Assembly (NCBI RefSeq): GCF_018457175.1
Contig: NZ_JAGFNU010000016.1
Coordinates: 1 to 50,325 of the forward strand
Source: Pseudohalocynthiibacter aestuariivivens
GTDB lineage: Bacteria; Pseudomonadota; Alphaproteobacteria; Rhodobacterales; Rhodobacteraceae
Length of the DNA stretch: 50,325 bases
Direction: 5' to 3'
In this document: piece after piece, positions 33,142-41,270 of the stretch
Position numbering within the stretch: the first letter of the stretch is position 1
Layout of the letters: each line of letters begins with the position of its first letter
Notes under the pieces: model-generated
Databases searched by the model: none
What the model saw: the letters and a program-made list of their open reading frames with translations, nothing else
What the model was told of the DNA's origin: nothing
Made by a program: the position numbers and the translations under genes

Positions 33142-33900
33142 CTAAGACGCTGCCGGCGCAGTGGTTTTCTTTCTGGATTGCCGTGCTTCGCGTACGTCAT
33201 GTGCCAGCTCAACAGAATAGGCAGCAAGGTCTGCCAGCGCCTGATCTGCTGCTGAACTGTCATGGTTTTCGATCGCATTGGCGATTTGGGTGTGAAGTTC
33301 GACGATGCGCGCGCGGTTGCGTGCCGTGAAAGTGACCATGTTCATAAGCGGCTCAATCGCTTCGACAGCGCCTGCCAACTGATAAGACAAAACCGGGTTA
33401 TCTGCCCCATCCACAAGTGCGCGGTGAAACGCGACGTCAGAGGCGCAAAAAGCTTCATCCGACAAACCGGGTTGTGCCTGCCGGTGAATTTCTGCGCGCA
33501 TTGTCGCAAGCTGGTCATCGGTCCGCCGCTGGGCGGAAAGCGTCACACAGGCGCGTTCCAACATGAAACGCGCTTCGCAGGCTGTTTCAAAATCAACTTC
33601 ATTCATCGACAACAACAGCGTCGAGGTCGTGATTTGTTGGCCATAGGCTTCTTCAAATCGGATGCGATTGACAAAGGCCCCACCAGTTGCCCCACGTTGA
33701 GTCCGGATCAGGTTCTGCGCGGCCAGCCGCTTTAGTGCTTCGCGCACCGTCGGGCGAGAAACGCCAAACTTTAAAGAAAGCTCTGCTTCGGAGGGCAGAC
33801 GTTCATCAACGATCAACTGTCCTGAAATGATTGCATCTTTGATCGCTTCGGCGATTTGAACGGACAGATCGCGCTTAGGTTTTTTATCTTTCATCGCCAT
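33142..33900 (-). CDS. FadR-subfamily GntR regulator, candidate regulator of the dmdA operon
   Basis: A 252-residue GntR-family regulator. The winged helix spans residues 10-80 (LPSEAELSLKFGVSRPTVREALKRLAAQNLIRTQRGATGG in order, with the recognition helix at SRPTVREALK). The C-terminal FCD ligand domain has FMLERACVTLSAQ, FHRALVDGADNPVL, and a late His in ELHTQIANAI, the usual metal-bound acid site. It is divergent from the DUF2182-dmdA-acuI genes and separated from them by 66 bases with a perfect inverted repeat. Roseobacters commonly encode a GntR regulator beside dmdA, so control by DMSP or acrylate is likely. Start may be the ATG at 33900 or 33894. Confidence 0.9.
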   Translation of the reverse strand: MAMKDKKPKRDLSVQIAEAIKDAIISGQLIVDERLPSEAELSLKFGVSRPTVREALKRLAAQNLIRTQRGATGGAFVNRIRFEEAYGQQITTSTLLLSMNEVDFETACEARFMLERACVTLSAQRRTDDQLATMRAEIHRQAQPGLSDEAFCASDVAFHRALVDGADNPVLSYQLAGAVEAIEPLMNMVTFTARNRARIVELHTQIANAIENHDSSAADQALADLAAYSVELAHDVREARQSRKKTTAPAAS

Positions 33901-33907
33901 TTTTCAT

Positions 33908-33933
33908 TTGTCAGACATTTAAAAGTCTGACAA
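33908..33933. promoter_or_regulatory. Inverted-repeat operator between the GntR gene and the dmdA operon
   Basis: TTGTCAGAC (33908-33916), eight bases, then GTCTGACAA (33925-33933) make a perfect 9-base inverted repeat centred between the two divergent genes. Its start lies 7 bases before the regulator ATG and its end 33 bases before the DUF2182 ATG, so binding could block both promoters. Palindromes with T-T-G-T-C arms fit the FadR subfamily. Confidence 0.75.
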
Positions 33934-33966
33934 TTGTATTCCGACTCGGCACATAAGGAAAGAGAC

Positions 33967-34755
33967 ATGGATTTTGCACAAAGGATAAGGCGAATGACGG
34001 GCGGCCACTGGCTTGCCGTATTCGGTTTGATCCTTGGTGCATGGGTCGTTTTATATGCGATGTCGCTGCCATCAGACCTGCGCGACATGGGGCGTATTTA
34101 CGGGGCAGAGTTCTGGGTGGAACTTTGTTCGGTCACGCCGGACGCGGCAGGTTACTTCAAGGTTGTTTTGATGTGGGCAGCTATGTCCGCCGCAATGATG
34201 GCCCCAACGTTTTTGCCAGCCCTCACAACTTACGATGATCTGACTGCCACACAGGCAACGACGCGCCGGGGTTTCTACGAATTGCTTGGCGGATATCTGG
34301 TGATCTGGCTCGGGTTTTCTGTATTCGCCGCTGCTGCACAGATGACCCTGTCAGCGGCGGGCCTGGTGTCCCCAATTGGTCAGAGCTTGTCAGATTGGTT
34401 TTCTGTTGTACTGCTGCTGGTCGCGGGTATTTACCAGTTCTCACCTCTGAAAGAGGCTTGCCTCTCGAAATGCAGAATGCCGCTTACGTTCTTTATGGAA
34501 CATTGGTCGCCCACCCGCTGGAATGCCGCAACGATGGGGCTTCGGCTTGGTTTGATCTGCCTTGGATGTTGCTGGGCCTTAATGGCGCTGGCCTTTGTTG
34601 GCGGCGCAATGAACCTGATCTGGATGGGGCTTGCGACCCTGATCATGGTTTTTGAAAAACTGCCCGAGATCGGGCGCTACGTGACACGCCCCCTGGGCGT
34701 CGCCCTGATTGGTGGGGCAATTGTATTAGCGGGGCAGGCGATAGGCCTGTTCTGA
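33967..34755 (+). CDS. DUF2182 integral membrane protein
   Basis: A 262-residue membrane protein of DUF2182, a family described as predicted metal-binding but without proven function. Six or so hydrophobic segments are seen, near residues 18-36, 68-85, 103-125, 135-155, 185-215 and 235-258. Conserved marks are MWAAMSAAMMAPTFLPAL and QFSPLKEACLSKCRMPLTF, where the C-x-x-x-C pair precedes a loop, and another pair lies in CLGCCW. AAGGAAAGAG lies just before the ATG at 33967. It is the first gene after the operator and is followed by DUF1326, its frequent neighbour. Confidence 0.85.
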   Translation: MDFAQRIRRMTGGHWLAVFGLILGAWVVLYAMSLPSDLRDMGRIYGAEFWVELCSVTPDAAGYFKVVLMWAAMSAAMMAPTFLPALTTYDDLTATQATTRRGFYELLGGYLVIWLGFSVFAAAAQMTLSAAGLVSPIGQSLSDWFSVVLLLVAGIYQFSPLKEACLSKCRMPLTFFMEHWSPTRWNAATMGLRLGLICLGCCWALMALAFVGGAMNLIWMGLATLIMVFEKLPEIGRYVTRPLGVALIGGAIVLAGQAIGLF

Positions 34756-34775
34756 AAATCTTTAGGAGGAATGAA

Positions 34776-35399
34776 ATGGCTGATCTACCAGAATGGACCA
34801 TCAAGGGGGAGTTGATCCTCAACTGTAACTGCACTGTGTTCTGCCCCTGCGTGGTCAGCCTTGGTGCGCACCCCCCGACCGAAGGTTATTGTCAGGCATG
34901 GTCGGGCATTCGCATTGACAAAGGTCAGTATGGAGACACGGATCTGTCTGGCCTCAATGTTGGGCTCGTGCTCGATATCCCGGGAATGATGGGGCGGGGC
35001 AACTGGAAGGCCGCTGCTTACATAGACGAACGCTCAAGCGATGAAGCATATGACGCGCTGGTCAAAATCTTTTCAGGCGCGGCCAAAGGTACAACAGGGC
35101 TGTTTTCCATGTTGGTCAGCGAATTCATGGGCGCAGAACGCGCACCTGTTGAATTTACCACAGAGGGCAAGGCGCGCCGCCTGATGGTTGGCAAAACCAT
35201 TCAGGGTGAAATCGTCCCTGTCGAGGGGAACGACCCCGATCAGGATATCGTCGTTAGCAACACAGGCTACTGGATGGGCCCGGACATTACGATTGCAACG
35301 GCCACCAAAGGCAAAGTGCGGGCCTATGGCCGTGTCTGGGATTTCTCGGGCCGTTCGGCTGAGATTTGTCAGATTGACTGGAAAGGCCCGGGCCGGTGA
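34776..35399 (+). CDS. DUF1326 protein with CNC-N3-CPC cysteine motif
   Basis: A 207-residue protein of DUF1326. The hallmark is LNCNCTVFCPCVVSLG with Cys17, Cys19, Cys23 and Cys25, a likely metal or thiol site close to the N-terminus. The rest is beta-rich with GYCQAWSGIRIDKGQYGD, GLVLDIPGMMGRGNWKAAAY and VSNTGYWMGPDITIA. AGGAGG precedes the ATG by 6 bases, the strongest ribosome binding site in the operon. No signal peptide is seen, so it is cytosolic. Its stop overlaps the DinB gene start. Function is not known; pairing with DUF2182 suggests that the two handle the same metal or sulfur species. Confidence 0.87.
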   Translation: MADLPEWTIKGELILNCNCTVFCPCVVSLGAHPPTEGYCQAWSGIRIDKGQYGDTDLSGLNVGLVLDIPGMMGRGNWKAAAYIDERSSDEAYDALVKIFSGAAKGTTGLFSMLVSEFMGAERAPVEFTTEGKARRLMVGKTIQGEIVPVEGNDPDQDIVVSNTGYWMGPDITIATATKGKVRAYGRVWDFSGRSAEICQIDWKGPGR

Positions 35400-35902
35400 T
35401 AGCCCCCGGCTATTGTCACACTATGGCGCGGTATAACCGATGGCAGAACAACAACCTGCTGACGGCTGCCGATACGCTTGACGAAAAGGCGCGCGATGCG
35501 GACAGAGGCGCCTTTTTTGGTTCTATCCGCGGCACGTTTTCTCACCTTCTTTGGGGCGATACGATCTGGATGAGCCGCTTTGATGGATGGGAGCCGCCAA
35601 AAACCGGCATTCCCGGCAGCGAGAATTTTGTTATGGACTGGGAGCAGATTAAGCTTGAACGCGCCAAGGCCGATGCGCGCATTTTGCGTTGGGCTGAAAA
35701 TCTGACCGAAGAAGACCTTGCCGGCGACCTGATCTGGTTTTCCGGTGCTATGGGGCGCGAAATAATTAAGCCACTTGCGCTCTGCATCACGCATTTTTTC
35801 AATCACCAGACCCATCACCGCGGGCAGATTCATGCTATGTTAACAGCAGCGGGCGCACGCCCCGGTGATACCGATCTCTTCTTTATGCCGGAGGATGCCT
35901 GA
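35396..35902 (+). CDS. DinB-family protein
   Basis: A 168-residue four-helix-bundle protein of the DinB family. Metal ligands are expected from the first-helix and later histidines: FSHLLWGDTIWM holds one His, and FFNHQTHHRGQIHAML holds the conserved H-x-x-x-H-R-G-Q-I-H. DinB relatives include thiol-dependent transferases and hydrolases (bacillithiol or mycothiol linked), so a role in handling a thiol intermediate is possible but unproven. The start is a GTG overlapping the DUF1326 stop, and it keeps the conserved Y-C-x-T-M-A-R-Y-N-R-W-Q-N opening. Its stop overlaps the dmdA ATG by one base. Confidence 0.85.
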   Translation: MIAPGYCHTMARYNRWQNNNLLTAADTLDEKARDADRGAFFGSIRGTFSHLLWGDTIWMSRFDGWEPPKTGIPGSENFVMDWEQIKLERAKADARILRWAENLTEEDLAGDLIWFSGAMGREIIKPLALCITHFFNHQTHHRGQIHAMLTAAGARPGDTDLFFMPEDA

Positions 35903-37005
35903 TGGCTCTAATCGCTCAGTCCCGCCGTTTGCGCCGCACCCCTTTTAGCGAAGGTGTCGAGGCAGCGGGCGTCAAAGGATACACTGTCTACAACCACATG
36001 CTGCTGCCAACGGTTTTCGAAAGCGTGGTCGCCGATTACAGACATCTTAAAGACCATGTGCAGATTTGGGATGTGTCGTGTGAACGTCAGGTTGAGCTTC
36101 GGGGACCTGATGCCCAACGTTTAATGCAAATGCTGACACCGCGCGACCTGAGTAATATGCAGCTAGGTCAATGTTTCTACGTGCCTATCGTTGATGAAAC
36201 TGGCGGCATGCTCAATGACCCGGTCGCCGTGAAACTGGCCGAAGATCGCTGGTGGATTTCGATTGCGGACAGCGACTTGTTGTTTTGGGCCAAGGGCATT
36301 GCTTATGGCTATCGTCTGGACGTGCTGGTGGACGAGCCGGATGTTTCGCCACTCGGGATTCAGGGGCCAAAATCTGATGATCTGATGGCGCGGGTCTTTG
36401 GCGAAGAAATCCGCAAGCTGCGGTTTTTCCGCTATGATCGCTTCAGTTTTGAAGGACGCGATCTGGTGATCGCGCGATCTGGTTACTCGAAACAGGGTGG
36501 TTTCGAAATTTATGTCGAAGGTAGCGATATCGGGATGCCGCTGTGGGACGCGCTTTTCAAAGCGGGCGAAGACCTCAATGTAAGGGCAGGGTGCCCAAAT
36601 CTGATAGAACGCATTGAGGGCGGGCTGCTGTCGTATGGCAACGACATGACGCGCAACAATACCCCGCACGAATGCGGCCTTGGCAAATTCTGTGATACGC
36701 AGAGCGCGATTGGTTGTGTTGGCCGGGACGCTTTGCTGCGCGTCGCGATGGAAGGGCCGATTCGTCAAATTCGTGCGATCGAGATTGACGGGGACGCTGT
36801 GCCTGCGTGTGATCATCTCTGGTCGGTTTTTGCTGGCGGCAAAAAGGTCGGTAACATCAGCTCCGCTGCGTGGTCACCCGATTTTACGACAAACGTTGCG
36901 ATTGGAATGATCCGCATGACCCATTGGGATGCGGGAACCAAAGTAGAGGTCGAAACACCAGACGGAATGCGCAAGGCAACCGTCCGCGATAAATTCTGGA
37001 TTTGA
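35902..37005 (+). CDS. dmdA: Dimethylsulfoniopropionate demethylase DmdA
   Basis: A 367-residue GcvT-fold methyltransferase that moves a methyl group from DMSP to tetrahydrofolate, giving methylmercaptopropionate. It opens RRLRRTPFSEGVEAAGVKGY and YNHMLLPTVFESVVADYRHL, features that set DmdA apart from glycine cleavage GcvT. It continues with WDVSCERQVELRGPDA, ARSGYSKQGGFEIYV and GLLSYGNDMTRNNTPHECGL. Length matches known DmdA (about 365). The neighbouring acuI and the divergent GntR regulator agree with roseobacter dmdA loci. The methyl group would enter the folate pool and could feed the B12-dependent methionine route encoded at 13130-14964. The ATG overlaps the DinB stop. Confidence 0.93.
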   Translation: MALIAQSRRLRRTPFSEGVEAAGVKGYTVYNHMLLPTVFESVVADYRHLKDHVQIWDVSCERQVELRGPDAQRLMQMLTPRDLSNMQLGQCFYVPIVDETGGMLNDPVAVKLAEDRWWISIADSDLLFWAKGIAYGYRLDVLVDEPDVSPLGIQGPKSDDLMARVFGEEIRKLRFFRYDRFSFEGRDLVIARSGYSKQGGFEIYVEGSDIGMPLWDALFKAGEDLNVRAGCPNLIERIEGGLLSYGNDMTRNNTPHECGLGKFCDTQSAIGCVGRDALLRVAMEGPIRQIRAIEIDGDAVPACDHLWSVFAGGKKVGNISSAAWSPDFTTNVAIGMIRMTHWDAGTKVEVETPDGMRKATVRDKFWI

Positions 37006-37016
37006 AGGAGAGCATA

Positions 37017-38012
37017 ATGTTCAACGCATTGATTGTTGAAAAAGACGAAGATGGCAAAACAAGCGCGAGCGTACAGCAGATTGGGATAGATCAGCTACCG
37101 GACGGTGGTGATGTTACCGTGGCTGTTGAATACTCGACGGTGAACTACAAAGATGGCCTGTGCATTGGCCCAGGTGGCGGGCTTGTTCGAAACTACCCGC
37201 ATATTCCAGGCATCGATTTAGCAGGAACGGTCGAAGCATCGGATGATGACCGTTACAAACCTGGTGACAAGGTTGTGCTGACCGGCTGGCGCGTGGGCGA
37301 GGCACATTGGGGCGGTTATTCGCAAAAGGCGCGGGTCAAGGCCGATTGGCTTGTGCCACTGCCAGCGGGGCTTAATACACGTCAGGCAATGGCGGTCGGA
37401 ACAGCCGGTTTCACGGCCATGCTCGCCGTTATGGCGCTGGAAGATCACGGGCTTGAAAAAGATCATGGTCCCGTTCTTGTAACCGGTGCTGCGGGTGGTG
37501 TCGGCTCTGTTGCAACTGCGATCCTGGCCAACCTTGGCTATGAGGTTGCCGGTGTTACCGGGCGTCCAGAAACTGCCGAGTACCTCAAATCACTGGGTGC
37601 AACCCAGATCGTTGCCCGCGAAGAGCTGAATGAGACCGTGAAACGCCCGCTGGAAGGTGAAACATGGGCTGGTTGTATCGATGCCGTTGGCGGCGCAATG
37701 CTGGCGCGCGTTCTTGGACAAATGAAATATGGAACCTCTGTCGCAGCGGTAGGGCTTGCGGGTGGCACTGGACTTCCTGCGACCGTTATTCCGTTCCTTT
37801 TGCGTGGTGTGAACCTGCTTGGGATTGATTCCGTGATGCAGCCTTATGACAACCGCGTGCGTGCGTGGCAGCGGATCGCAAAAGATTTGCCAATGGAAAA
37901 ACTCGAGCAGATGATCCAGCCAGCGAAACTTTCTGATCTTCCGAAACTTGGTGCAGATATACTGAAGGGTCAGGTCAAAGGACGTGTCGTTGTTGATGTG
38001 AATGCCGATTAA
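37017..38012 (+). CDS. acuI: Acrylyl-CoA reductase (NADPH) AcuI
   Basis: A 331-residue medium-chain dehydrogenase without catalytic zinc, which reduces toxic acryloyl-CoA to propionyl-CoA during DMSP and acrylate catabolism. Marks are VEYSTVNYKDGLCIGPGGG, IPGIDLAGTVEAS, WGGYSQKARVKADWLV, the NADPH loop VTGAAGGVGSVATAILANLG and VTGRPETAEYLKSLGA. AAGGAG at 37005-37010 sets the ATG at 37017, 11 bases after the dmdA stop. It ends the operon before the terminator at 38057. Confidence 0.95.
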   Translation: MFNALIVEKDEDGKTSASVQQIGIDQLPDGGDVTVAVEYSTVNYKDGLCIGPGGGLVRNYPHIPGIDLAGTVEASDDDRYKPGDKVVLTGWRVGEAHWGGYSQKARVKADWLVPLPAGLNTRQAMAVGTAGFTAMLAVMALEDHGLEKDHGPVLVTGAAGGVGSVATAILANLGYEVAGVTGRPETAEYLKSLGATQIVAREELNETVKRPLEGETWAGCIDAVGGAMLARVLGQMKYGTSVAAVGLAGGTGLPATVIPFLLRGVNLLGIDSVMQPYDNRVRAWQRIAKDLPMEKLEQMIQPAKLSDLPKLGADILKGQVKGRVVVDVNAD

Positions 38013-38056
38013 GGTGCACTAACGGCTTGCACCCAACGCAGTCATGCCTAACATGA

Positions 38057-38090
38057 AAGACCCCGGAGCATCGGCTTTGGGGTCTTCTTC
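38057..38090 (+). terminator. Rho-independent terminator after acuI
   Basis: AAGACCCC (38057-38064) and GGGGTCTT (38079-38086) form an 8-bp stem around a 14-base loop, followed by CTTC. It lies 45 bases after acuI and covers the upstream part of the open frame of the next gene, which supports the later ATG at 38104 for that gene. Confidence 0.8.
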
Positions 38091-38103
38091 TATTGAGGCC
38101 AGC

Positions 38104-39330
38104 ATGACCCAGCTTGATATTAAATTTGTACGTGCGCAGTTTCCCGCCTTTTCAGAGCCTTCTTTGCAAGGACAGGCATTTTTCGAAAATGCCGGGGGTA
38201 GTTACACGTGCCAGCAAGTGATCGACCGTCTGACGCGGTTTTATCACCAGCGAAAAGTGCAACCCTATTCGGCCTACGAGGCAAGCCGATTAGGTGGCGA
38301 GGAAATGGATGAGGCGCGGACCCGTCTGGCATTGATGTTGGGTGTGGATACCGATGAGGTGAGTTTTGGTCCATCAACAACGCAGAACACCTATGTTCTT
38401 GCGCAGGCCTTTCGCCAGTGGCTGAAACCCGGTGATGCGATTGTTGTTACCAATCAGGACCACGAGGCAAACTCTGGTCCCTGGCGCCGTTTGGCGGACG
38501 AGGGGATCGAAGTGCGTGAATGGACGATTGACCCGGAAACGGGCCATCTGGACCCCGGTGACCTTGTCGATCTGTTGGATGAGAGCGTCAGGCTGGTTTG
38601 TTTCCCGCATTGTTCCAATGTTGTGGGCGAGATTAACGATGTTGTTGCGGTGACAGCGATTGCACATGCAGCGGGGGCATTCGTCTGCGTTGACGGGGTA
38701 AGCTATGCGCCCCACGGATTGCCGAATGTGGGCAAGCTGGGGGCAGATATTTACCTGTTTTCTGCCTACAAGACCTACGGTCCGCACCAGGGGATCATGG
38801 TGATGCGGCGCGAGTTGGGCATGATGCTTCCGAACCAGGGGCACTATTTCAACGAAGCAAGCCTTTATAAGCGTTTCACCCCAGCGGGGCCGGACCATGC
38901 ACAGGTCGCGGCAAGCGCCGGTATGGCGGACTATGCAGATGCTTTGTATTCCCATCATTTCTCAGAGGCGGCAGATGAGACAAAGCGGGCTGAAGCCGTG
39001 CATGACCTGATGCGCGCGCATGAAGTTAAACATCTGCAACCTGTTCTTGACTACCTTTCACAGAAAAACTCTGTCCGGCTTGTTGGACCGATACAGGCGG
39101 ACAGTCGGGCGCCGACAGTTGCTGTAGAGCTTTCCGGGCAGGCAGAACCCGTTGCCGCTGAGCTTGCGCCACACGGTATTATGGCAGGCGGGGGTGACTT
39201 TTACGCTGTTCGCGCACTTGAGGCGATGGGGATCGACCCAGCCAAAGGCGTTCTTCGGCTTAGCTTTGTTCATTACACAAGCGAAAACGAAGTTTCCAAG
39301 CTGATCAGTGTATTGGACGAGGTGCTTTAA
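38104..39330 (+). CDS. Class V aminotransferase / cysteine desulfurase-like PLP enzyme
   Basis: A 408-residue fold-type I PLP enzyme of the aminotransferase class V / NifS-like group. The visible sites are FFENAGGSYTCQQVIDRL, FGPSTTQNTYVLAQA, TNQDHEANSGPWRRLA, VCVDGVSYAPHGLP, and the Schiff-base Lys in FSAYKTYGPHQG. The cysteine desulfurase active Cys loop is not evident, so a plain desulfurase function is doubtful; this branch also contains uncharacterised members. I chose the ATG at 38104 because the earlier in-frame ATG at 38044 lies inside the acuI terminator. It is followed four bases later by the photolyase gene. Confidence 0.85.
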   Translation: MTQLDIKFVRAQFPAFSEPSLQGQAFFENAGGSYTCQQVIDRLTRFYHQRKVQPYSAYEASRLGGEEMDEARTRLALMLGVDTDEVSFGPSTTQNTYVLAQAFRQWLKPGDAIVVTNQDHEANSGPWRRLADEGIEVREWTIDPETGHLDPGDLVDLLDESVRLVCFPHCSNVVGEINDVVAVTAIAHAAGAFVCVDGVSYAPHGLPNVGKLGADIYLFSAYKTYGPHQGIMVMRRELGMMLPNQGHYFNEASLYKRFTPAGPDHAQVAASAGMADYADALYSHHFSEAADETKRAEAVHDLMRAHEVKHLQPVLDYLSQKNSVRLVGPIQADSRAPTVAVELSGQAEPVAAELAPHGIMAGGGDFYAVRALEAMGIDPAKGVLRLSFVHYTSENEVSKLISVLDEVL

Positions 39331-39333
39331 CGT

Positions 39334-40761
39334 ATGGGCCAAAGGCCACCGATCATACTGTGGTTAAGGCGGGATCTTCGGCTGGCCGATCATCCGGCAA
39401 TGGTTGCTGCGATTGCGACAGGACAGCCTGTGATACCGCTTTTCATTCATGACGAGGTGGTTGAAGTCCTTGGTGCGGCCGCGAAATTTCGGCTGGGATT
39501 GTCTTTAGAAAACATTTCCACTCAACTTCGCGATCTGGGTGCAGCACTAATCCTGCGACGCGGGCGTGCGCATGATGTTTTACGTTCTGTGGTTGCCGAG
39601 ACGGGCGCGACGGGTGTTTTCTGGTCGCGCCTTTATGATACTGCGTCAAAGGTGCGCGATACAGAGGTCAAGGCTGCATTGCGTAAAGAGGGGGTTAAGG
39701 CAGACAGCCACCCGGGACATGTGCTGTTTGAACCCTGGACGGTTTCAACAAAAACCGGCGGGTTTTACAAAGTTTACACACCCTTCTGGAATACGGTGAA
39801 GCAAAAAGAGGTTGGCGTTTGCCTGCCCGCACCAAAGCGGTGGCCTGCACCTGCGAACTGGCCAAAAAGTGCCACGCTCTCAAATTGGAAAATGGACGCT
39901 GAAATGAATCGCGGTGCGGCGGCGGTGGCCAAACACCAGCGTGTCGGGGAAAGGGCAGCACAAGACAGGCTTCGTAATTTCATCGAGATAGCTGTTGATG
40001 GATACAAGAAATACAGGGATTTTCCGGGCCTGCGTTCAACGTCGGGACTATCCGAAAATCTGACTTATGGGGAAATTAGTCCGCGCATGGTCTGGCATGC
40101 AGGTGCAAGGGCGCTGAACGAAGGGCACTTAGGTGCAGAACATTTTCTGAAGGAACTGGTCTGGCGCGAATTTTCGTATCATCTGATCCATCATACACCC
40201 TGGATCGAAACGGAATGCTGGCGCAGGGTGTGGGAAAGCTTTCCCTGGCGTGGAGACACCGAGCTTGCAGAAGCCTGGCGGCGGGGGCGCACGGGTATTC
40301 CGTTTGTTGATGCAGCGATGCGTGAAATGTACGTGACCGGGACAATGCACAATCGCGCACGCATGATTGTCGGAAGCTACCTGACAAAACATCTGTTAAC
40401 TGACTGGCGGATCGGTCAGGCCTGGTTTGCGGATTGCCTGACAGATTGGGACCCGGCAGCCAATGCGATGGGATGGCAGTGGGTCGCGGGCTGCGGACCG
40501 GACGCAACGCCTTATTTTCGGGTGTTTAACCCTGTAACACAGGCGGACAAGTTTGATGCGGACCAGAGCTATCAGCGGCGTTGGATCGCGGAAGGATATA
40601 CCAAGCCAAGCCGGACTGCGCTGTCTTATTTCAAGGCTGTGCCGCGTAGCTGGGCCCTGAGTGAAGATATTGCCTACCCTGATCCGATTGTTTCAGCCTC
40701 TGACGGGCGGGGCGTTGCACTTGTAGCATATTCCGCCTGGAAAGAAGGTCATTTAAAATAA
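39334..40761 (+). CDS. phrB: Deoxyribodipyrimidine photolyase
   Basis: A 475-residue class I CPD photolyase. The N-terminal antenna domain (ILWLRRDLRLADHPAMVAA to about 130) is followed by the FAD domain with ELVWREFSYHLIHHTP, the WRRGRTGIPFVDAAMREM loop and the signature MHNRARMIVGSYLTKHLLTDWR. WDPAANAMGWQWVAGCGPDA completes the flavin site. It repairs UV-induced pyrimidine dimers in blue light, useful in surface seawater. The pairing with the class V aminotransferase four bases upstream suggests cotranscription without an obvious shared task. Confidence 0.96.
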   Translation: MGQRPPIILWLRRDLRLADHPAMVAAIATGQPVIPLFIHDEVVEVLGAAAKFRLGLSLENISTQLRDLGAALILRRGRAHDVLRSVVAETGATGVFWSRLYDTASKVRDTEVKAALRKEGVKADSHPGHVLFEPWTVSTKTGGFYKVYTPFWNTVKQKEVGVCLPAPKRWPAPANWPKSATLSNWKMDAEMNRGAAAVAKHQRVGERAAQDRLRNFIEIAVDGYKKYRDFPGLRSTSGLSENLTYGEISPRMVWHAGARALNEGHLGAEHFLKELVWREFSYHLIHHTPWIETECWRRVWESFPWRGDTELAEAWRRGRTGIPFVDAAMREMYVTGTMHNRARMIVGSYLTKHLLTDWRIGQAWFADCLTDWDPAANAMGWQWVAGCGPDATPYFRVFNPVTQADKFDADQSYQRRWIAEGYTKPSRTALSYFKAVPRSWALSEDIAYPDPIVSASDGRGVALVAYSAWKEGHLK

Positions 40762-40825
40762 TTTAGGTGCGTTTTTTGGGTTTTTCTGGTTTTCTACGGC
40801 CAGAGGTAAAAAAAAGAGTAGTCAG

Positions 40826-41266
40826 ATGCCCACAGCAGCCCGCCTTGTCGCCGCAGCTTGTTTTGCAGGTCTTGCCTATTTGGTTTCCGGAATGATTGTG
40901 CCGCTTTTACCAGAGGGAACACCTGTGCCGTTCCTTGGCATCATAAATGCCTTGTTGGGTGTCGTTTGCGGCTGGAGAATCATGGGCCCGCGTGCAGGGC
41001 GCGGGGTGCGCGGCTCCGTTGGCATTGGTATAACAACAAGCGTCGCACTCGGGCTGCTGGCGCTTTTCCTGCATTCGGCGGCTAAAATGGTAAAACTGTC
41101 GCTCCGAAAATATTACGACAACCCAACAGAGGCGGTTGTCGCGATTTTCGAGATCGGGTTTGAATACGCGAAGTTGATTGCAACGACAGAAGTGATCGGC
41201 ACGGCACTGATTGGCGGAATAATTGCCGGTCTTGTTACAAATGCTGCTGATCGGCGGTGGAACTAA
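40826..41266 (+). CDS. trgA: TrgA, membrane protein of the tellurite-resistance locus
   Basis: A 146-residue integral membrane protein with about four hydrophobic segments (residues 5-26, 36-50, 66-84 and 122-138). It corresponds to TrgA of Rhodobacter sphaeroides: TAARLVAAACFAGLAYLVSG, GIINALLGVVCGWRIMGPRAG and GTALIGGIIAGLVTNAADRR match in order. It is followed by trgB and cysK, the order of the R. sphaeroides tellurite-resistance cluster. The biochemical role of TrgA is not known. AGAGTAG precedes the ATG weakly. Confidence 0.85.
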   Translation: MPTAARLVAAACFAGLAYLVSGMIVPLLPEGTPVPFLGIINALLGVVCGWRIMGPRAGRGVRGSVGIGITTSVALGLLALFLHSAAKMVKLSLRKYYDNPTEAVVAIFEIGFEYAKLIATTEVIGTALIGGIIAGLVTNAADRRWN

Positions 41267-41270
41267 AAAC

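Noticed and set aside
38044-38103. Upstream start for the class V aminotransferase
   Set aside because: This stretch is the acuI terminator hairpin; the ATG at 38104 gives the family N-terminus.
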